From Phoronis australis (taxonomy: Eukaryota > Phoronida > Phoronidae), in assembly GCA_002633005.1 (NCBI GenBank), contig NMRA01000204.1, positions 337,645 through 401,644 of the forward strand: a stretch of DNA of 64,000 nt. The letters run 5' to 3'. The position numbers were made by a program, and so were the translations under genes. The notes beneath the pieces are model-generated. The model saw only the letters and a program-made list of their open reading frames with translations. It searched no databases and was not told the DNA's origin. This document shows positions 12,901-21,900 of the stretch, piece after piece; the first letter of the stretch is position 1, and each line of letters starts with the position of its first letter.

Positions 12901-15900
12901 AGGCTCACTGTGATTATTTAGAGGTATGTTAGTTCTATGTCATAGTTTTTGATAGTCATGGTGGCGCTGTGCATTTCCCCCTTGTTCAATTTCAACTTAA
13001 ATTGTGTTTGTTTGTGGGAAGTACATNGGAACTTAAATTGGTTTTCGGAATGTGTTTGGTTGCAAGACACCTTTACAGACTACGTGTGTCTAAATGTAGT
13101 TTGCCAGACATACTGGAAACGCATATGTCCCCCATTATACCAGTTGTGAACAGGATCACGTTGGATTTAGCACAGTTGCAGTAATGTAAGATTGTGTATT
13201 CCGCAAATAATGTTAATGTATGCAAAACATGTGGTATTATTTGTGTTCACTTCTGAAGCCTTGGGTAGCAATTCAGAAAACACTGTTGAGAGCCTTCACA
13301 TTTAAACCTTGACTATTAATCCTTAAATTGTGCGTGTGTGTGATGGGCAAACCTTTACCAATTTGCCTCTTTTGTATGTTTGGTTGCAAGACATACGTTG
13401 ACGACCTCGCTGTGAACTTTGTAGGGCTGTATCTATAGCATAGACATTGTTACAAAGCAAAGCAATTTTTGTTCCTTGTAATCTTGACTGGTAAAGCTAA
13501 ATTTCGCTTTGTTTAAATGGCTAAAAAACTAAAATCAAATAAGGCCTTATCCTCTTGTATGATCGATGTCATAATATTCCTTACCCTGATAGAATTCTAT
13601 TTTCATTACCGGCGTTTTCTTTAGTCGCTGATAGTTTTGATGTTCCTGTTGGTAACAAAACAGAATTCTGTCAGGGTAAGGAATATTATGAGACCGATCT
13701 TATGAGAGTAATAGGCCTTATTTAATTTCCGTTTTTTAATCATCTAAACAGGGTAAAATGCAGCTTTAAATCTTTGTTACTGTCACTAGTCAGTGTTAAT
13801 TTCCAATCATTTTAGAAGCCAAGCAAGTCGTCTCATCGGAGAAGGGCAGATCCAGTGGTCAGTTTGTGTTCTATATTTGAACAGATTCTGAACGAAATGA
13901 GAGACATGCCCAATGTAAGTACGGTGATGAGGAGTGTATAAATAGTTATTTGTGATTTAGTTGGTAACAAAAAGGAAAACGACTTGCAAATTGGTTTATT
14001 TTACTTGCCAGCAATTGATGGTGCACACCACCTCACTTATTTCGTCACCTTCGGTACTGTGATCAGAGTGGTGAGTTATCCTAGTGGCAACTTATTCGCA
14101 AGTATGGGCGTGAAGTCAGGCCGAATCAAATGTGACGACTAGTGCAGACTGTCACGTTTTGCGATGACAAGTTAAGCGCGGTACCCTGTCGCTGATTATG
14201 TTCAGAAAGTTTTAACCAGTGACAATGGGATTCAGTACAGTTTTGTTTACATTTCTTTGTTATATTGCAATCTCTGGGTTAAAAAATCATTCTTGTTAGG
14301 ACGTTCATTTATTCATGTTAAGTTTATACTAAACTTTTCTCTGCAGACTGCACCTTTCCTATTTCCTGTGAACTCCAAACTAGTGCCGGACTATCACAGG
14401 ATTGTGAAGAACCCAATAGACATGCAGACTATACGAGAGGTACGGGTCAAGTGCCAATATTTTGAGTCTTATTTTCATTTTTATTTATGATTATTGATGC
14501 CCATTGTTTATTCAAATTTCTCAGTTTCACGTAGGCTTGAATTTAAAAAGCAATCAGTGAATATTATTACATTCAGGTTACCGATAATGCATCAAGACTT
14601 GGTGGTCTTAATAACTCTTGTAAGCCAACTGGCTCCACCATTTTGCTCAATCATTAAGCACTCAAAGCATCGAAGCCTAGGTTTCTCGATGCTGTTTCCA
14701 TCTTGTGTTTTCATAATCGACAAAAGTTGATTCAGTGAAGTAGTACGACTAGACACTCTGCTTAAGCTGCCTTGTCAATAAATTTACGGTCCTGTCTTCA
14801 GCATATCCGAGACAAGAAGTACATGTCACGTGAACTGTTCATTGCTGACGTCAACCAATTGGTAGAGAATAGTCGACTGTACAACGGGGCAAAGAGTACG
14901 TTAACAGCCACAGCACAGAACATGTTTGATCTTTGCCTGAGGAGACTGGCTGAGGTGGGCTGTTGTGTATAGCTATGCTGTAAAGTCTTGACGCTATGGT
15001 CATTTCCATGTCATTAATTTTTTTCTGTAGACTGCGATCTGGAATTGGCCATACAAAATTGGTATTTAAGGGTTTAACTGCTAGAAGCTTTGCTTTAGTG
15101 GTAATACAGGCTCCTTTTGAAATGTTGTATTATCTTTAGTGTCTTTATCATAGGTTTTTACCTTGGCTTAATGATAACAAGGATGACCTTGAGAAACCTG
15201 AGCATTCAGGCTGAAGCTGTGTTAAAAAGCAGTCACACTTTTTGAATGTTCTTTGATGTGAAGTTTAGAAAATTAGTGAGTTATTGTAATTCAGCTGGCT
15301 GTCTTTAAACTTTACCTGTATCAAAATATCATTTGTTCGAAATGCAACTTCAACCTTTTTGTTGCTTGTATAGCTATAAAACAAAAGTACGAACCTATTC
15401 TTATTGTTAGAAAGAACAAAATGAGATGTAATGATGTTCAATGGTCAAGTTCCGAAAAGGTTTTTCAGTAGTGAGATACAGCCTTAACAATGGACTCAAC
15501 ATCACTTCATAACAATTTTCTGATATAGTGGCAGCAGGATGAAATACACCTTGTCGCTAGGTGGCGCTACCGTAGTTTGTAGACAGTGTTCTGCATTCCT
15601 GTGTGGATTTTAAAATTAAAGTATTTTTCGAGACCACCATGCCATCAGATTGCCACTGTTGTTCTATTTGATAGTGCAACGATTGTCACAAAAATGTCCA
15701 ACGTCTCAAAATGTCCGCGAATGTAAAGAAATTGTATTTTGTCCCGGTCAACTCTACCCCTTTTACCATAATTAGAAAATGAGTCGAGCGAAAGCAGCTT
15801 TTGTGTTCTCGCAAAGCCAAAGGGGTGGATGTAGAATGTTTCCTATCTAATGGTCATTCCTGTCCTCACAGAAAGAAGACAAGTTAATGAGGCTGGAGAA

Positions 15901-18900
15901 GGCGATCAACCCATTGCTGGACGATGACGATCAAGTGTCGTTCTCCTTCATCCTGAAGAACATCATCTTGGACCACATGAAGGCTGTGGAAAACGTGAGT
16001 GGACGGGATAATGGCTTCCAGCCTTCATTAGCGTGTTACTCTCTCACCTCCTTTGATAGAGAGGTCTCCGGTCACCCTGGAAACTTTTGGGTTTTGTTTG
16101 TTTGCGTGTGCATCCACTTGCATATGTAGAAAGTTCTTGTTTGGTCAAAACAGTATTGATTTACTTAGTCTTACCTGTCTTAATGCTTGTATTCTCCTCA
16201 ATATTTGTCATGCTCATGGATTTTTTAAAAAAATTTTTGAAGACTCTAAAATTGATGTTTTAAATAGCAACAGTACAAGTACAAAAGAGAAACTTTAATC
16301 CTGTAATAACCAATTTCAATTACACTTGTTTTATTTAGTTTTAAAGTTGTTTGCCTCCGATGGGTGCTATTTTCTCTTCACTTCTCCACTAATTTGTTCT
16401 TTTGGTGTTGTTTCTTCCAGTCGTGGCCATTCCACAAGCCTGTGAACAAGAAGTTTGTCAAAGACTACTTCCAGGTCATCCAAACTCCTATGGATCTCCA
16501 GACACTTGTGGGGGTGAGCTGAAGGGAAATTATGGACAGGCTAGCTTAGATATAATCCAAGTTAACTCTTGCCAATGTATTGTTGGATATTATCCGAGCT
16601 AAGTCATGTTAATATATCATAAGGTGAATAGCTTAGATATAGTCCAAGTTAAGTTCTGCTAATATATCATGGGGTGAGTAGCTTTGATAAAGTCCGAGTT
16701 AAATCATGTTAATATATCGTGGGCTGAGTAGCTTAGATATAATCATCTCGAGTTCAGTAAACTGTTAATGTTTCTGCACAGAGGCTGGTCTCATGATCCC
16801 TGTTGTCACCTGGCTGGTAGAGAGGTCATTCATCTGTGTTGCTTTCCCATGGCATTGCTACCAGATGATTGCCAACATGTACACCCTTCACGCGTTTCTG
16901 GTTCACCCCAAGCACTTTGAAATCATTGACAGTCCTTGCCTATTTCAATTGTGAATGTTGTGAAAATTTGAGATATATTTGATGAGGACATCCATCGGCA
17001 GTTTTCCAGCTTGACAGTGAATGTGCCTAGTGGTGGTGCCACCTGTTGTGAGCCTGCTGTAAAGCATCACTATTCTCATTTTCCACACGTGCTTCACTTG
17101 TAGTTCATCTATTGTAGAACGTTGAGAAGCACAAGTACCATAACCGCGACCAGTTCCTTGAACACGTTGATCTCATCAAGACTAATAGTGAGAAGTATAA
17201 CGGCCCAGATAGTCAATACACCAAGACTGCTGGCAAGATGGTGGACCTGTGCAGACAGATGTTGGAGTTGGTATGGACTCTTTCAATGTTTGAATCTATC
17301 ACATTTTGTGTATCAGTGTAGACAGCTGAAGTGGGTAGAGCACTATTTATTGTTTGATTTTAGTTGCATGTCACGTACAAGGAGTCACAAGCCAGATTTG
17401 ATTTGAAAACCTTTGGAAACCATAGTAACTGCATTTCACAGGGTCCTTTTTAATGTAGGACTTCTTTACAAATCTTCATATTTAGCTAAATATCAAGAAA
17501 ACTGATTTTAACTTGGTAAAAATATTTTTTTCCGAAATTAGATGTTTGATTTTTGACTTTTTACCAATCTGTAATTAATAAGGTCTCGTGATCATGTCTT
17601 TTTAATATCAACCACATGACCAAATTCTATTTGATATAAATAACGAAGATGAGATATCAAAAATACTGTTACATTTTTCTAAAATATGATTTCATTTTCA
17701 TTTTGTAGAATTTACGATATTTTTTCATGAAAATCATAAAAGTCTTGTTTTTGATAACCTCTCATGCAACTTTGGAACATTGTGAACAGCTTTTTAGAAA
17801 ACAGTGCATGAAACACAGTGTCTCGTAGTNCAAGAAGTTTGTCAAAGACTACTTCCAGGTCATCCAAACTCCTATGGATCTCCAGACACTTGTGGGGGTG
17901 AGCTGAAGGGAAATTATGGGCAGGCTAGCTTAGATATAATCCAAGTTAACTCTTGCCAATGTATTGTTGGATATTATCCGAGCTAAGTCATGTTAATATA
18001 TCATGAGGTGAATAGCTTAGATATAGTCCAAGTTAAGTTCTGCTAATATATCATGGGGTGAGTAGCTTTGATAAAGTCCGAGTTAAATCATGCTAATACA
18101 TCGTCGGCTGAGTAGCTTAGATAGAATCATCTCGAGTTCAGTAAACTGTTAATGTTTCTGCACAGAGGCTGGTCTCATGATCCCTGTTGTCACCTGGCTG
18201 GTAGAGAGGTCATTCATCTGTTGCTTTCCCTTGGCATTGCTACCATATGATTGCCATCATGTGCGCCCTTCACACGTTTCTGGTTCACTCCAAGCACATT
18301 GAAATCATTGACAGTCCTTGCCTATTTCAATTGTGAATGTTGTGAAAATTCGAGATATATTTGATGAATTCATCGGCAGTTTTCCAGCTTGACAGTGAAT
18401 GTGCCTAGTGGTGGTGCCACCTGTTGTGAGCCCGCTGAAAAGCACCACTATTCTCATTTTCCATTCCTGCTTCACTCGTAGTTCGTCTATTGTAGAATGT
18501 TGAGAAGCACAAGTACCATAACCGCGACCAGTTCCTTGAACACGTTGATCTCATCAAGACTAATAGTGAGAAGTATAACGGCCCAGATAGTCAATACACC
18601 AAAACTGCTGGCAAGATGGTGGACCTGTGCAGACAGATGTTGGAGTTGGTATGGACTCTTTCAATGTTTGAATCTATCACATTTTGTGTATCAGTGTAGA
18701 CAGCTGAAGTGGGTAGAGCACTATTTATTGTTTGATTTTAGTTGCATGTCACGTACAAGGAGTCACAAGCCAGATTTGATTTGAAAACCTTTGGAAACCA
18801 TAGTAACTGCATTTCACAGGGTCCTTTTTATGACTGTTTTGAGGTAATGTAGGACTTCTTTACAAATCTTCATATTTAGCTAAATATCGAGAAAACTGAT

Positions 18901-21900
18901 TTTAACTTGGTAAAAATATTTTTTTCCGAAATTAGATGTTTGATTTTTGACTTTTTACCAATCTGTAATTAATAAGGTCTCGTGATCATGTCTTTTTAAT
19001 ATCAACCACATGACCAAATTCTATTTGATATAAATAACGAAGATGAGATATCAAAAATACTGTTACATTTTTCTAAAATATGATTTCATTTTCATTTTGG
19101 TAGAATTTACGATATTTTTTCATGAAAATCATAAAAGTCTTGTTTTTGATAACCTCTCATGCAACTTTGGAACATTGTGAACAGCTTTTTAGAAAACAGT
19201 GCATGAAACACAGTGTCTCGTAGTTTCGTATGAATCTGATCAGCCATTTCTGATATGTGGCATTCTGAAGTTAGCGAAATTCGGACTTTTTTCTTGGGTC
19301 CCACAAAACCTTAAATTCTTTCTGACTAGTCATAATCAGATATTGGTTTACTGCCTCTGAATTTTGAATTAACGTAATGGGGAAAATATCTTCCAACTGT
19401 AGATGCATTGTTGAAACATCAAAGTTCATGTGAACCCGATCAGCCATTTCTAAGTTGGACATTTTTCTAAGGTAATACATAACCTTTATGAAGTAAAAAC
19501 AGACTGTGTTCCTTGGAATTCCAGTTTCACACATTCCTCTGTGACTCTTACAGTCAAAGGCGTTAAATGGCCTGGGTTGTCTCATAATGACCTTACTGAA
19601 CATTTTTTTGTCTGAAGCTCGTTCAATTTCCCTGTCCACTTTGCTATTTGCAGCAAGACGAGCAGCTATGCCAGTTGGAGGCAGCCATTCACGCTGCCCA
19701 AGAGGCGGCGCTGGATGCAGCGGAGAGTGAGAGTGTCATGACGGGCACGTCATATATTGATGAGAGTAGTATGATGGGTGAGTAAGGACTGGTATACTGA
19801 GTTTGTTAACTAGTGCTCTGAGTGTAGCGGGGTTTGGATTGTGTGCAGCGTGAAAAATATTTCAGAGCATTTGTTTCACTGTGGAGCTTGTACTGCTGCC
19901 AACTCCAAAGTATTCCAACCATTGTGATGGCAATACAACCATTAGAATGTTTTGCATCCCATTAAATTTTGATGTACATTTGGTATCCAGTGTGGAGATG
20001 CGTATCATGATGTACAGACCATGTTGTTGCTGTGTTGACATGAATTATGTGACTCTACAGACCACTCCAAGGGACTGGCTTGGAGTAAACCTCTAAATTC
20101 TGGAAAATAAGTTGGTGTGAGAATAAGTATTTGATGATCAGATTATTTGGAATTGAAAACCTACATCACACACTGGTTCTCAAAATATGAACCCCCTGTA
20201 ATTGACCGTTTCCACTGTGTCTTCTAATTCTGTTACACCATTTTGTCTGTCACCCTAGTTCTATGTTGCTGTTGTATAAGTGCCAATATTATGAATATTA
20301 TTATTACTAATTATGTTTATAAGAAAACGAAGCCCTTGAAATGCAAATGCTTACACCATTCTTTTTTTACAATTTCATTCCTCCCATTCAAATAATACAA
20401 TGCTATGCAATACTGCACAATACTCGTTTACAAATTATTGGTCAACTGTACATATCTCATTCACTCATACGCATGCACACGCACTCGCATGCAGACACTC
20501 ACTCACAATCCTGTATCAATAGGTATGCAGGAGGTTTTCAAGCTATTTCAAAAGATTTGAAAAGGCGAAACTGTCTTGTTACACATTACGCATACATATA
20601 ACATGTACGCCATTGTTAATTTTCGTGAACTGACTGACCCCAAGACTGCATCCTGACGTTAGTCAGTTCAAAATGAAGCTTCAAAATAGTGGAAACACCC
20701 ACTGAAATATTTTGGGCTTCAAAAACATCTGATTGTTTTTGTACAAACATCGACTAGTGCCTGCTTATTTCAATTCGTGTTATTTGTGCTATTCGTTGTA
20801 TAGATGTGTAAGTTGTCGTATGTTGCTGTAACTCTCTTGTTCTGCTGCAGGTGCTGACTTAGAGAGTCTAGATAACTTGAGTCTGGCTGGCAGGGAGAAC
20901 GTTACCATTATTGAAGATGGTACAATAGCCGAGTCTTCACAAGACTTCCAGCAGGAGGTGGGTGTGTGGCAGGGTGTCTGTGTTTTGATTAAAGGGGTGG
21001 GGAAGGACATTTTTGCATTTTTGGAATTTTGACTTTAAATGGAAAACCGTGAACCAGCAGTAGTGGAAGAGCGTCTACAGTTGGATCTGAGGTCACGGTA
21101 CAGTTGACAATGTGTCTATTCACTCACTTGTGTTCAAATTTTTTACATCAAAATTGACATACCTCTTGAGAGTTGACCTTTTGACCTCATGTTGGCTTCT
21201 TTGTACTGTTAGTTTGTATTATTGTGATGTGTTGGTCTCATGATTGATTAAAGCAGTAGTGTACATAATCGGGTGTCGCAAAGTCATAGAATTCACCTTA
21301 AAGCCACAAGCAGCGTAACTTGGGTCAAACTAAAATGGCAAACTTTAACTGGAATGAATCAGGTTAGCGATGATGAGTCTTTCCTTTGAAACAATCGGTG
21401 GACTCCATTCTTTTATCGTGATTAATTAGGAATGATAACTCACTGTATTAAAAAAAACAGCAAAGGGCTCTATCACAAAACATGAACCAAAACAATATTT
21501 TTTTTTCAAAAATGGCACTTCATGGGCCTCTAACCATTGTCAGACTGTTGTGTGAGTATTGTGCTTTGTGCTACAGGACCTCTCTGTTACTTGTTCACGT
21601 CCTCACTTAAACCTGACATATACACTTTAGATGTCTCATATTAGTAGAGTTGGCTTTAGCAAAAAATTATTGCCTGGTTCAGCAGACACTTCTTATTCAT
21701 AGTTGAATGTAGTCACATGGTGCTATTATTTATTGTGCAGGTGATCCCAGGTGAGACTGACATTGTTGATATTGAGGGCGAAGGTGAGATGTTCTCAGTC
21801 ATACCTGGTCAGATGGAGGAGACAGCTGATGACATCATTGGTGAGTGAGCACACGGGGGGGTGGTGAAACAAGAAAGTTCAGTGAAATAACTTATGGTTT

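Larger units (their letters stand above)
16447..17829. repeat. Apparent haplotype duplication, copy 1
   Basis: 1,383 bp from within exon 22 to the base before the N at 17,830. It matches 17,831-19,224 almost base for base, with scattered substitutions and small indels (for example a 16-bp block present only in copy 2 near 18,830). Confidence 0.9.

Noticed and set aside
17831-18648. A third bromodomain in TAF1
   Set aside because: The copy starts at an N in mid-exon, differs only silently, and the flanks overlap as in unmerged contigs.
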